Shown in pieces: positions 25,380 through 34,092 of a stretch of DNA of 64,000 nt (the stretch's first letter is position 1; every line of letters starts with the position of its first letter). The stretch covers positions 82,146 to 146,145 of the forward strand of contig PHBE01000012.1 in NCBI GenBank assembly GCA_002841885.1. Reading direction: 5' to 3'. The translations under genes were made by a program, and so were the position numbers. Source of the DNA: Deltaproteobacteria bacterium HGW-Deltaproteobacteria-18. GTDB taxonomy: Bacteria > Desulfobacterota > Desulfovibrionia > Desulfovibrionales > Desulfomicrobiaceae. Under the pieces are notes generated by a model. It ran no database searches. It was not told where the DNA came from and saw nothing but the letters and a program-made list of their open reading frames with translations.

Positions 25380-28300
25380 TTACAGCTCAGTTCGTTTGTA
25401 GGTTTCAGGGTCAAAGGTTGTTACTATATCGATGATCGCGTCGATCTGTTCATCATTGTCATGAAATACACCGTCCAGGCCATTGGCGTGCAGGTCGGTG
25501 AAAGGGGCGTCGTAAAGCTGGGCAACCTTAATTGCGCCGTTTTTGCTAATGATACGCTGCAAGGTTGTCAGAAAATGACTTTGCATTGGATCCAGCCAGT
25601 ATTTGGACTGAAAGTGGGCGAATTTCTCCTTTACGACCTCGATTTCCATGCCCACGATGGACCGAAGGATCACGTCCAATGGGGCCGCTTCAGGATAAAA
25701 TTCGAGTAGGTCGTCGTACTCGACATTGGGTACCTGAGCCACAGCCATGGAAAGGACGGACTTCATTTCCCCTTCACTCACAGACTCCCCTGTCCGGATT
25801 TTCTTGAGTGTGACGTTCTCAGTAAACAGAGGTTCAAGTACCGCATGCAACCGACGGCGATAGGCCTCCATGTCCATAGCGGTCAGGGTGGTCTTCCGGC
25901 GCTGGAACTGAATATCACCATCTTTGACGTCGATCACGGGGATGAGCGGAGGCTGGGTTCCACCTCGCTCTTTGTACTTCATAATGCCCCGTAATTCACT
26001 TCGAACTTCTTCTAAGCCATCAAAAGAAACCGAATCCCAAAAATCTTGTTTCAAAATGTTTTTGATAGTCTCGGCCTTTTGGCGAACCTGATTCAGATGC
26101 ATGGGCAGAAGGGACACCTGATCCTGAATCTCGTTTTTTAAATCCTCAAGCCGACTGCCCTGCACAAGAAGCTCATTCTGGGTGAGGGCAATACGCATAT
26201 CAAAGGCCTTGGCCTCGGCCCGGCCACGAATATTGACCCATTGCATGAGGGGCGCGATTTCTGCCTTCAGGAGCTGCGCCGTGTCTGGCGAAAATCTTTC
26301 AAGCACCTCTATGGGCTCGACAGATCGTTTCTGACGCCACTTGTCGCGCACATTGATACTTGTTTCAGGCAAATCAATAATGTCTTTCTGGATGAGCCTA
26401 ACGACCTTGCCGAAGATTTCCAGCTCACCTTTTTGGAGAGCGGTTTCCGCCAGTTTGATACGGGCCTCGAAAAGAAGTTGCATCAGTGACTTTTTGGTAC
26501 CCGGTTCGGCTTCTGTGGCGTTTTCTTCGAAGTAGTCGAAATTTCCCCAATGATCGAAGATACGGAAGATACTCTTGTCCTTGCCGGGACCGTACAAGTC
26601 TTTGCACAACCGGGTGCCACGGCCAATCATCTGCCAAAATTTTACATAAGACTTCAATGGCTTGGCAAAGACGAGGTTGACCACCTCCGGCACATCGATT
26701 CCAGTGTCAAGCATGTCCACTGACACTGCAATGGTCAGATCATGGTCAGGATCTTTGAAATCATCTATGAGCTGCTCGGCACGAGGATCATAGTTGTCGA
26801 TGACTTGGCAAAATTTACCTCCAAGTTGAGGATACATCTCGTCAAATAGTTCGACTATGAGCATAGCATGCCGATGGTTTCTGGCAAATATGATGCTTTT
26901 GCCTGGAAGCTGCTCCGTGGCGTCGCGAAGACCGTACTCCATGAGATTCTTTATAATTTTACGGTTTGTATCCTTATTGTAGATCTGCTTATCGATTTGC
27001 TGCTGCTCGAAGTCGAAAAATTCGGAATCATATCCGCTTTCTTCAAGCTCCTTGCGCTGCTCCTCGGTCATGTCCCTGTACTTGATGCCATCACGCAAGA
27101 ATTTGGTTGTATGCGTGAATAGCTCAAAGGGGCACAGGAAATCGTCTTCCACACCTTCATCATAAGAATAGTAAAAGGTCGGGTCCTGATCTTGGCACTG
27201 GAACATCTCGAAGGTGTTGTGGCTGATGCTGCTGCGCGGTGTCGCGGTCAGTCCAATCTGCAAGCTATCAAAATATTTGAAAATGTCTCCATATACATTA
27301 TAGATACTTCGATGAGATTCATCCGCAATGATCAGGTCGAAAAAGCCTACGTCAAAAGTCTGATAGACCTTGAGCATTGCCGGATAGGTCGCCAGGTACA
27401 CACGAAACTCTCGCTTTCTGTAGGTCGAACTCGTCACTTCAATAAGCGGGAAATCCGTCAGTTCCTGAAAGGCATTCTTGGCCTGTTTGCGTAGCTCCAA
27501 GCGATCGCAAAGAAACAGGATGCGCCTTGCCCAGCGGGCACTCGAAAGCGCCTCAGTCAAGGAAACTGCGATACGGGTTTTTCCTGTGCCAGTGCCAAGA
27601 ACAAAAAGGCCTTTGCGCCTTTTATCTGTGAAAATACCCAGAGCATTGCGGATAGCGTCGAGCTGATACTTGCGACCGGCAATATCCCGATTCAATTCAA
27701 CCGTGGAAAGGTCGGCCTTCACGTCCCTCTGTTTGACGAGATACTGCAAGCTATCCTTGGAATAGAAGCCGTATATTTTCCTTTCGGGATACCCCTGATT
27801 CTTGTGGTCGTCCCAAATGAAAATGTCGAAGCCATTGGTATAGAAGATGACCGGGCGTTGGCCGTATTCTTTTTCAAGCCCATCAGCGTAACACTCAGCT
27901 TGCTTCTTTCCAACCTTTGCGTCCCCGGATGTCTTTTTCGCTTCGATGACAGCCAAGGGCATGTCGTCATCGCCCCACAGGACATAGTCGGCGTACCCCT
28001 TGCCGGTCTTGGTTGGCTGGTCGGATATTTCCCACTCCAGAGAAACAGCATTAGAATCGTCCACGTTCCAGCCGACTTCAGCTAGCTGAAGGTCTATTAG
28101 TCGCTTCCGTGTCTCTTCTTCGCTAAACTTGAGTTCGGAGGAAGCAATTTGGGCTGATTTCTTGAGAGCCTCGACGGCCATCTTGGCTTCTTTGGCCTTC
28201 TTGCGCTCTTCCTCAAGCAGTTCCGAAATCCGCTGAAGTTCACTTTCCTTCGCCGCAAGGACAGTAGCCTGGTCTCTGCTAATTTTTGGTGGAAACGCGA

Positions 28301-28712
28301 ACTGAGTGCAATCCGACACGTTACCCTGCCCGGCGGTCACATAAAGCCAACAACCAAGGTCGTAGGCTTCACGCAGGACGTGCTTAGCCTCTTCCACAGT
28401 GGCAGGCCTACCGTGGGCAGCGGCATTCCCAATCTTGCGGATAATATGAAATTTGTTCTGAACAGCCGAATCGACAAGCCGGGTAAAGACATCTGCTTTG
28501 AGAAGATCATACAAATTTTGCGACTCAGGCATTTCAAGGGCGACGACTTCGTAAATCCAGAGCACCATCTGTTCTGCATAGTTGCGAAGCTTCACCAGCG
28601 CACTTGGCGGATCATCATAGAGATATTGTTCAGCGAAGGCCCCAAGATCAGCAAGATGAGACCATTTTGCTCTTAGCATCTCAAAATTTTGTGATTCCAT
28701 GTTCAAGCTCAT
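25380..28712 (-). CDS. hsdR: Type I restriction endonuclease/translocase subunit
   Basis: An 1110-residue HsdR. An N-terminal DUF4145-like domain is followed by a coiled coil (about 150-215) and a PD-(D/E)XK nuclease part (LAVIEAKKTSGDAK near 254). The superfamily 2 translocase has Walker A GTGTGKTR near 375, DESHRS near 462, and later motifs including IGRGTRLC. It pulls DNA and cuts it far from the unmethylated site. The promoter at 28724-28739 places transcription start at about 28713, one base before this ATG, so the mRNA may be nearly leaderless or the start may be ATG 28700. Confidence 0.92.
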   Translation of the reverse strand: MSLNMESQNFEMLRAKWSHLADLGAFAEQYLYDDPPSALVKLRNYAEQMVLWIYEVVALEMPESQNLYDLLKADVFTRLVDSAVQNKFHIIRKIGNAAAHGRPATVEEAKHVLREAYDLGCWLYVTAGQGNVSDCTQFAFPPKISRDQATVLAAKESELQRISELLEEERKKAKEAKMAVEALKKSAQIASSELKFSEEETRKRLIDLQLAEVGWNVDDSNAVSLEWEISDQPTKTGKGYADYVLWGDDDMPLAVIEAKKTSGDAKVGKKQAECYADGLEKEYGQRPVIFYTNGFDIFIWDDHKNQGYPERKIYGFYSKDSLQYLVKQRDVKADLSTVELNRDIAGRKYQLDAIRNALGIFTDKRRKGLFVLGTGTGKTRIAVSLTEALSSARWARRILFLCDRLELRKQAKNAFQELTDFPLIEVTSSTYRKREFRVYLATYPAMLKVYQTFDVGFFDLIIADESHRSIYNVYGDIFKYFDSLQIGLTATPRSSISHNTFEMFQCQDQDPTFYYSYDEGVEDDFLCPFELFTHTTKFLRDGIKYRDMTEEQRKELEESGYDSEFFDFEQQQIDKQIYNKDTNRKIIKNLMEYGLRDATEQLPGKSIIFARNHRHAMLIVELFDEMYPQLGGKFCQVIDNYDPRAEQLIDDFKDPDHDLTIAVSVDMLDTGIDVPEVVNLVFAKPLKSYVKFWQMIGRGTRLCKDLYGPGKDKSIFRIFDHWGNFDYFEENATEAEPGTKKSLMQLLFEARIKLAETALQKGELEIFGKVVRLIQKDIIDLPETSINVRDKWRQKRSVEPIEVLERFSPDTAQLLKAEIAPLMQWVNIRGRAEAKAFDMRIALTQNELLVQGSRLEDLKNEIQDQVSLLPMHLNQVRQKAETIKNILKQDFWDSVSFDGLEEVRSELRGIMKYKERGGTQPPLIPVIDVKDGDIQFQRRKTTLTAMDMEAYRRRLHAVLEPLFTENVTLKKIRTGESVSEGEMKSVLSMAVAQVPNVEYDDLLEFYPEAAPLDVILRSIVGMEIEVVKEKFAHFQSKYWLDPMQSHFLTTLQRIISKNGAIKVAQLYDAPFTDLHANGLDGVFHDNDEQIDAIIDIVTTFDPETYKRTEL

Positions 28713-28723
28713 ACGCTCACTAA

Positions 28724-28739
28724 GGCAAGAGGCGTGCCA
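28724..28739 (-). promoter_or_regulatory. Sigma-54 promoter of the hsdRMS operon
   Basis: On the minus strand the sequence is TGGCACG-CCTC-TTGC, a near-perfect match to the -24/-12 consensus with the required GG-N10-GC spacing (GG at 28737-28738, GC at 28725-28726). It lies in the 30-base gap between the sigma-54 activator stop and hsdR. The activator encoded just upstream has the GAFTGA motif needed to open such a promoter. Confidence 0.85.
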
Positions 28740-28742
28740 TCA

Positions 28743-30245
28743 CTACTCCACACCATATTTTTTGAGCCAATTCGTTAAGGTTTGATAATTGGATATGCCT
28801 AAAATTTTAGCAGCTTGCGTCTTATTTCCATGAGCATCATCAAGGGCACGGTTCAGATAATGCTGTGCAACAATGCCCATGAGTTCCTGTAAGTCGAAAT
28901 CGTCTTCCATGGGCCTGTTAAGAATATCCGGGGCCTTGGTCGAAAGCGCAGGAATCAAGGCTTCCCGCACATCTTCGCTTCGTATTGTGTCCTCATCAGT
29001 CCAGATCGTAGCACGTCGAAGCGTGTTCAACAGTTCCCGAACATTTCCAGGCCAGGAGTGTTGGAGCAGAAGATTTTTTGCGGAGACAGTAATTTTTTTA
29101 TGCCGAAACCCAGGCTCATCCATGCTCTCCTCGTTAACCTGCTCAATAAGCCTTTCGATGAGGAGACTGAGATCGCCCGGTCGTTCTTTGAGAGAGGGCA
29201 GCCTGAAAACAGCAACAGCCAAGCGGTAGAACAAGTCGGAGCGAAAAGCACCGGTGACAGTTTCATCAATAAGATTCCGGTTTGTAGCGGCGATAATACG
29301 AACATCAATGTTTTTTGGCGTTGTCGTACCAAGCTTTGTGATTTCTCCCTCCTGAAGAGTTCTCAATAGCTTCACCTGTGCGGGCATTGGAAGCTCGCCG
29401 ACTTCATCAAGAAACAAGGTCCCCCCCTCGGCGGCCTCGAAATAGCCGACTTTTGCTCTGTCGGCTCCCGTGAATGCACCTTTGGCGTGGCCAAATAATT
29501 CCGACTCAACAAGTTCAGACGGGATTGCGCCACAGTTCACCGCAACAAACGGCTTCTCCTTCCTCAGGCTGGCCTTGTGTATAGCCCGCGCCAATAACTC
29601 TTTTCCGGTGCCGGATTCTCCTTCAATAAGAACCGGAACTGATCGAGCAGCCACCTTCTTCGCCTTATGAATGACACGTTGCATGACTCGGCTTCGATGA
29701 ATTATAGCATCAAATTCAGGGGCTTTTGGTGGAAGTGACGCTGTTTGCTCTTCTAATTTTTTGTCCGAAGCTTTGAGGAATTCCGGGATAAACTCCGCCG
29801 ACAAGTCGAAAGGAATGGAGACGGTTTGGACTCCATGCCGATAGGAGGACTCAATAAGTTCCGCAGGGAATCGGGTTTTGGCGAGAATTATCCAGACTGC
29901 GGCCATGGCAGGGGTACCAGGACTCAGATGAAAGGTGAGTTCGGGAACAATCCTGTTTTTCTTGAGGACTGTTTCAAGTGTCTCGACTACAGCCTGATGA
30001 ATTTCGCCGTAATTCGTTGGCGACGAGAGATGTTTGAAATGAATTGAGAGCGGGCTTTTGGTATGCCCGCCAAGCCAGTTTATGAAGAGCTTGGTTTCTT
30101 CATCCTGATAATCGCTTATAAGATGAATCTGGTCGAAAAGACGAGTTGACACAGCCTGTGCAATGGGGCCAAGGCCGATCGCGTCTGACTCGTTGACAGC
30201 TCTTAAATCCGTCTGGCCAACCCATGTAAAAAGTATTTTGCCCAT
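28743..30245 (-). CDS. RtcR-like sigma-54 activator with CARF-type sensor domain
   Basis: A 500-residue regulator. Residues 1-170 form a Rossmann-like sensor: KILFTWVGQTD strand, then LTFHLSPGTPAMAAVWIIL, which resembles the ligand loop of CARF domains and the N terminus of RtcR. The AAA+ domain follows with Walker A GESGTGKE near 209, GAFTGA near 255 and FLDEVGE near 277, and a Fis-type HTH (NKTQAAKILGISNYQTLTNW) ends the protein. CARF domains bind cyclic oligonucleotides or RNA ends; the ligand here is unknown. Everything needed for sigma-54 activation is intact, and a matching promoter lies just downstream before hsdR. Confidence 0.85.
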   Translation of the reverse strand: MGKILFTWVGQTDLRAVNESDAIGLGPIAQAVSTRLFDQIHLISDYQDEETKLFINWLGGHTKSPLSIHFKHLSSPTNYGEIHQAVVETLETVLKKNRIVPELTFHLSPGTPAMAAVWIILAKTRFPAELIESSYRHGVQTVSIPFDLSAEFIPEFLKASDKKLEEQTASLPPKAPEFDAIIHRSRVMQRVIHKAKKVAARSVPVLIEGESGTGKELLARAIHKASLRKEKPFVAVNCGAIPSELVESELFGHAKGAFTGADRAKVGYFEAAEGGTLFLDEVGELPMPAQVKLLRTLQEGEITKLGTTTPKNIDVRIIAATNRNLIDETVTGAFRSDLFYRLAVAVFRLPSLKERPGDLSLLIERLIEQVNEESMDEPGFRHKKITVSAKNLLLQHSWPGNVRELLNTLRRATIWTDEDTIRSEDVREALIPALSTKAPDILNRPMEDDFDLQELMGIVAQHYLNRALDDAHGNKTQAAKILGISNYQTLTNWLKKYGVE

Positions 30246-30511
30246 GACGATCGCTACAATTTTTTTTATGACTCAACAATTATTTTTATCACCTACATAA
30301 TAATTCTGCCAAACAACTCGGATAAATGGAATGATGTACTTTCAGACTTTTCAAACTGTACTCGAGAATCTGTCCGATTCACAAGCATCAACCTTAAAGC
30401 AATGCACATGTAAGATCGATTTCAGGCCGGCTGGTCTTGATGTGACGCACTCGTCTTGAAATCTTCAACTTTCTTATTTGAAGACTCTTTTACTCTGGAT
30501 CCTCTTTCCGT
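30246..30511. other. Promoter region of the restriction regulator
   Basis: A 266-base gap between the KfrA-like remnant and the sigma-54 activator. It must contain the activator's own promoter. No sigma-54 element with correct spacing was found here, which suits a constitutively expressed sensor. Confidence 0.4.
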
Positions 30512-31411
30512 TTAAGCTCTTTGTCCTAGCCTTAGTTCCTCACAAATTTCCTTTTCTTTTTCCAATACCTTATTGGCAGCGTCCAGTTTTGCTTCAAGAA
30601 CGGCTTTCGTAGTCTCAAGTTCGGCCCGTTCCTTTTTTTCATTCTCAAGTGCTTTCCGTAACTTCTCTAATTCATCTACCATCTTCGCCTTGTCACGTTC
30701 CAACATCTCTCGTCTCTGTTCCTCGTTGCCGATATTAAGCCTTGCTGATTCCAAGCGTGCTTGAAAAACAGCTCTGTCTCTTTCAGCCTCTACGTGATCT
30801 TGCCGCGCTTTTTCATACTCTTGCCTAAGCTTTGCAACATCAATCGATAATTATGAATGTTCGTTAAGAGATAAATCAACTTTAAGTTGCATTTTCCCAA
30901 GATCTACTCGAACCGATTCTGCGTCCTTTTGCTCTCGCTTAACAATTCCTGTAAGATTGATAATTTCTTTGTGTCGTTCAGCAGCAATAGCAGACATAGC
31001 GTCTCGTTCGGTAGCGATAGCCGCGATGGACACTTTTAACGTTTCAATCTCAACCTCAAGCGCCTCGCCAGCGGTTGCCAACTCCAATGCCTCATTTTTT
31101 GCCTGGGATAGTTGGTCTTCGATCTCCGCTTTCGCTTGTACAGCAACTCGATCAAGTTCACGAGCTATCACTGTCGTCACAGCTTCTGGCAGCGCTGCAC
31201 ACGCAACAGTCCTATTTTGTTGTAAATCTCTCCACTCCACCATATGCTTGTGAATCGTGTTTGGGCTTCCGGTCCCAAGTACTTGCCGTATTCCATTTAT
31301 TGTCGCCTGCTTTCCAGATCCGACGAGTTCTTCTATCGCAGATACTACCTGTCCATAACTTATACCTTCTCTTGCCACATCCTCCTCCATTTCGTATTGT
31401 ATTCGTATCAT
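30512..31411 (-). pseudogene. KfrA-like DNA-binding coiled-coil protein, interrupted
   Basis: The first 186 codons encode a KfrA-type N-terminal HTH (SYGQVVSAIEELVGSGKQAT followed by INGIRQVLGTGSPNTIHKHM) and the start of a long coiled coil. Codon 187 is TAA (30851-30853); the same frame continues for 112 codons with unbroken coiled-coil composition (LEKLRKALENEKKERAELE). KfrA proteins help partition or regulate plasmids and repress their own promoter. The truncated product keeps the HTH, so it may still bind DNA. A plasmid-type gene on the island suggests a plasmid ancestor. Confidence 0.75.
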
Positions 31412-31439
31412 ATTTATTTATGATATTATCATATGATAC
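31403..31439. promoter_or_regulatory. Palindromic operator cluster before KfrA-like gene
   Basis: 31420-31432 is a perfect palindrome ATGATA-T-TATCAT. Outside it, GTATCATA and TATGATAC near 31405 and 31432 form a second inverted pair. Several copies of the hexamer TATCAT/ATGATA immediately upstream of a KfrA-like start fit an autorepressor site. Confidence 0.5.
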
Positions 31440-31541
31440 ATATTAAATATGCATGATATCTTATATGTTGGGATTCAAAAATTAATTTTAACTTACAAAA
31501 TTTTTTGATACATTTTTTAATTAAATTATTATTAGCAGCTA

Positions 31542-31596
31542 AAATTTGAGAGTCCCCCCACATTTTCAAGAAAATTGTGGGGGGACTCTCAAATTT
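31542..31596. terminator. Long perfect hairpin, 21-bp stem
   Basis: 31542-31562 is a perfect reverse complement of 31576-31596; the stem contains six consecutive G-C pairs. It lies after the 96-residue minus-strand gene and before the KfrA-like promoter region. T-rich DNA flanks it but there is no clean T run right after the stem. It could be a strong terminator insulating two units, or a relic of a small inverted-repeat element. Confidence 0.6.
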
Positions 31597-31612
31597 AACT
31601 TAAAGCTTTTTT

Positions 31613-31903
31613 TTAAATGCCAAGCCTAATAAAATTTTCCTTGTCAATTTCTGACGAAACGGTCTCTTCACCCGCATCAGATAGCCGTACGTCTCGAATA
31701 TTGACAAGATTTATCACATATCCATGCTGTGTTAAGAGTTCTGGTTTTCTATTTCCGCTAATCATATCGTTAATTTGATCCTCATAGTCAGCAACAATTG
31801 CCTTAATATCATCTTCAACATCATCGGTAAATTCATCATCATTTACTTCGATATCAATAGTAAATTTACTGACAACTTCAAATTCAACACTGCATTTTCC
31901 CAT
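31613..31903 (-). CDS. Small acidic protein, unknown
   Basis: A 96-residue acidic protein with a central Asp/Glu-rich part (EVNDDEFTDDVEDDIKAIV). No family is recognised. GGGAG lies 5 bases before the start. It is 11 bases downstream of a small HTH gene in the same direction, so the two form an operon. Acidic small proteins on islands can be antirestriction or DNA-mimic proteins, but nothing here proves that. Confidence 0.55.
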   Translation of the reverse strand: MGKCSVEFEVVSKFTIDIEVNDDEFTDDVEDDIKAIVADYEDQINDMISGNRKPELLTQHGYVINLVNIRDVRLSDAGEETVSSEIDKENFIRLGI

Positions 31904-31914
31904 AATACTCCCTA

Positions 31915-32184
31915 TTACTTAAACAAACGGTTAAATTTTTTTTCCAACATCTGGACCCGCTCAGACAGTTTTTCCACCATGGCCCTCTCAGCGTCCCTAG
32001 AAGCTGGATTGTTTGACAACACGGACTTTGATTCAACAGCTCTGCGTGCACGGGATGCTAGAATTGATAAATAGCCGATGCTTATCCCATGACGTCTCGC
32101 AACCGACGACAACGTACCCAAACCGGCCAAAACTTCTCCAACTGCCGCTAATTTCGATTGGTCATCCAAAATCTTTGCGCTCAT
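31915..32184 (-). CDS. Small helix-turn-helix protein
   Basis: An 89-residue protein. Residues about 12-45 (LAAVGEVLAGLGTLSSVARR followed by HGISIGYLSILASRA) read as a helix-turn-helix like those of transposase or Mor-type DNA binders. The C-terminal part (AMVEKLSERVQMLEKKFNRL) is a short coiled coil, probably for dimerisation. AGGAGG precedes the ATG. It is divergent from the HipB-like gene and may regulate the shared intergenic region. Confidence 0.6.
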   Translation of the reverse strand: MSAKILDDQSKLAAVGEVLAGLGTLSSVARRHGISIGYLSILASRARRAVESKSVLSNNPASRDAERAMVEKLSERVQMLEKKFNRLFK

Positions 32185-32230
32185 GCTTATCCTCCTATGT
32201 ATCGTTTTGTTAATATGATTTTATCATAAT

Positions 32231-32316
32231 GCTAACTTTTGTCAAGAAAAAAATAGCAAAATGATATAAAAATAACATTTAGCTATTTTTGCTTTCCGGT
32301 CTCGATTAGCATATTG
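32231..32316. promoter_or_regulatory. Divergent promoter region with inverted repeats before hipBA-like genes
   Basis: AAAAATAGC at 32249-32257 and GCTATTTTT at 32282-32290 form a perfect 9-bp inverted repeat 24 bases apart. TTAGC/GCTAA half-sites recur at 32231-32235, 32280-32283 and near 32307. This AT-rich region serves two divergent units; the HTH proteins encoded on each side are the likely ligands. Confidence 0.4.
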
Positions 32317-32365
32317 TGACTAATGACTGAATGACACTGCTTTTGCCGAAATCAAGGAGAAAGAC

Positions 32366-32764
32366 ATGGCTTACAAATTAGGTGCTGATCTCCCGTTCGA
32401 CGAAGTCTTCAAACGAATTTCCGAGAAGACTGAAATCACAACTTCCACAGATCTGGCAAAAGTGCTCGGCATTTCCGGCCCGTCCATCTCTCGGCAAAAA
32501 AGCAACAACTCTTTTCCGGCTGCTTGGTTGGTCTTGCTCGCAGCTAAATTTGGAATTGATCTCAACTACCTCGCGTTCGGTGAGGAGATTTGCCGCAAGC
32601 CTGTTACTTGCGACGAAGATCTTGAAACCATAGCAATTTCTTATTTCAATAGCCGACATCCCGATATCTCTTCAAAAATTTCTTCTGCTGAAAGGGCCAT
32701 CATCGTTGGTGAGGTGAAGACGTTGCTCGATCGCTTTGCGCAACACCTCAAATCTGCCGAGTAG
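32366..32764 (+). CDS. CI-repressor-like antitoxin partner of HipA
   Basis: A 132-residue protein. The N-terminal region resembles the helix-turn-helix of phage CI repressors: PFDEVFKRISEKTEI, then STDLAKVLGISGPSISRQK and FPAAWLVLLAAKFGIDLNYL. The last 40 residues are helical. It precedes a HipA-like kinase by 15 bases, which is the hipB position, though it is longer than E. coli HipB and of a different HTH subclass. It probably represses the operon and neutralises the kinase. AGGAG precedes the start. Confidence 0.7.
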   Translation: MAYKLGADLPFDEVFKRISEKTEITTSTDLAKVLGISGPSISRQKSNNSFPAAWLVLLAAKFGIDLNYLAFGEEICRKPVTCDEDLETIAISYFNSRHPDISSKISSAERAIIVGEVKTLLDRFAQHLKSAE

Positions 32765-32779
32765 CCTGGGAAGGGCAAA

Positions 32780-34027
32780 ATGAACACAGCATCTTCTCCA
32801 AAAATCGTGGTCTTTATGCGGTTGCCGTCATTGCAGGAATATCTTGTGGCAGGCACACTCTGGCAGAACGAGAAAGGCTATTGTTTTTGCTATGATCAAG
32901 AATATTTGCGCCGAGACGATGCCATTCCAATAGATCCTTGGCAGTTACCTTTATCCGATGATGAATTTATAAACCGAGAGTTATTCAGCGCACTTCGTGA
33001 CGCGGCCCCGGATCGATGGGGCCGAAGGGTATTGAGTTGGATCGCTGGTCATCCATCTGAAAAGATGTCTGAAATTGAGATCCTGACCGCAGTTCATTAC
33101 CCACAGCGCATCGGAGCGCTTGCATTTGGCAGTTCAAAAACTCATCCGGAATCGCTTGCGCCTTGGACGGCGAGTCAAACTGTTTTCACTGCGCCTGAAG
33201 ACATCAAGCCCGTAGCAAACATTGTTGGTCACATCGATCGAATGGAAGACGATGAAATTGAGAACGACCAATGCGCCGTCCTCGACAAAAATGCACTTCA
33301 AACTGCGCTTGCCGCGAGCTTATCCCTTGGTGGAGCGCGTCCAAAAGCTTTGGTTATTGAGGGAGGGCAGACTTGGGTCGCGAAATTTTCATCTTGCGAA
33401 GACACTTGGCGCGAACCAATAATTGAACAAGCAACCATGACGCTGGCTGCAAAATGCGGCATCACTGTGGCTCAAACTCGACTCACAGAAGTGGACGGAC
33501 AGCCCATTCTGCTCGTAAAGCGTTTTGACCGTCTGAATGGGGTTGCCCATCATTTTGTTTCCGGGTTCACTGTGACAGGTGCCAATGAAGATGGAAACTG
33601 GGGCAGCTACCAAAATCTAGCCGAAAAAGCCCGCCTCCTCGGAGACAAAGAATCAGGCCCGGAAATTTTTCGGCGAATGGTATTTAATGCGCTGTGTTCC
33701 AACAGAGATGACCACCTCCGGAACCACGCGTTCTTTGTGACACGAGATCGCATTGCCATGACCCCCGCGTACGATCTGGTCCCGTCCCCGATACGTTGCA
33801 AAGAATGGCAACTATCACTTGTCTGCGGCCTTGAAGGCCGCGTTGCGACAAAGTCTAATCTCCTGAGCGACGTTCAGCCTTTTGGTCTTTCCTCACTTGA
33901 GGCGGGCCAGATCTGGGATGAAATGACTAATATTGTCGTAGGATGGCGCGAGCACTTCACATCATGCGGCGTCACACAACACGAAATGGAAGATCTCAAG
34001 TACCGTTTTTTGCTGGTCGGGAGTTAA
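32780..34027 (+). CDS. hipA: HipA-like serine/threonine kinase toxin
   Basis: A 415-residue HipA-family kinase. It has the Gly-rich loop SLGGARPKALV, the phosphate-binding VAKFSS lysine region, the catalytic loop NRDDHLRNH (residues 308-316) and the metal-binding AYDL (Asp332). In E. coli, HipA phosphorylates glutamyl-tRNA synthetase and causes growth arrest; the target here is not known. Catalytic residues are intact, so it should be active. It pairs with the preceding CI-like gene and is followed by a strong terminator. Confidence 0.88.
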   Translation: MNTASSPKIVVFMRLPSLQEYLVAGTLWQNEKGYCFCYDQEYLRRDDAIPIDPWQLPLSDDEFINRELFSALRDAAPDRWGRRVLSWIAGHPSEKMSEIEILTAVHYPQRIGALAFGSSKTHPESLAPWTASQTVFTAPEDIKPVANIVGHIDRMEDDEIENDQCAVLDKNALQTALAASLSLGGARPKALVIEGGQTWVAKFSSCEDTWREPIIEQATMTLAAKCGITVAQTRLTEVDGQPILLVKRFDRLNGVAHHFVSGFTVTGANEDGNWGSYQNLAEKARLLGDKESGPEIFRRMVFNALCSNRDDHLRNHAFFVTRDRIAMTPAYDLVPSPIRCKEWQLSLVCGLEGRVATKSNLLSDVQPFGLSSLEAGQIWDEMTNIVVGWREHFTSCGVTQHEMEDLKYRFLLVGS

Positions 34028-34063
34028 CTCGTCAGAAAGTTGCTACGCTGTAAGACAAAGAAA

Positions 34064-34092
34064 GGGGCTGCAATTGCAGCCCCTTAATTATT
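34064..34092 (+). terminator. Terminator after hipA-like gene
   Basis: GGGGCTGC at 34064-34071 pairs with GCAGCCCC at 34076-34083 around AATT, and T-rich TTAATTATTTT follows. This is an intrinsic terminator ending the HipBA unit. Confidence 0.85.

Noticed and set aside
30246..30511. Sigma-54 promoter upstream of the restriction regulator
   Set aside because: TTGGCAG occurs but GC is not at the required distance; spacing GG-N10-GC fails for every candidate.
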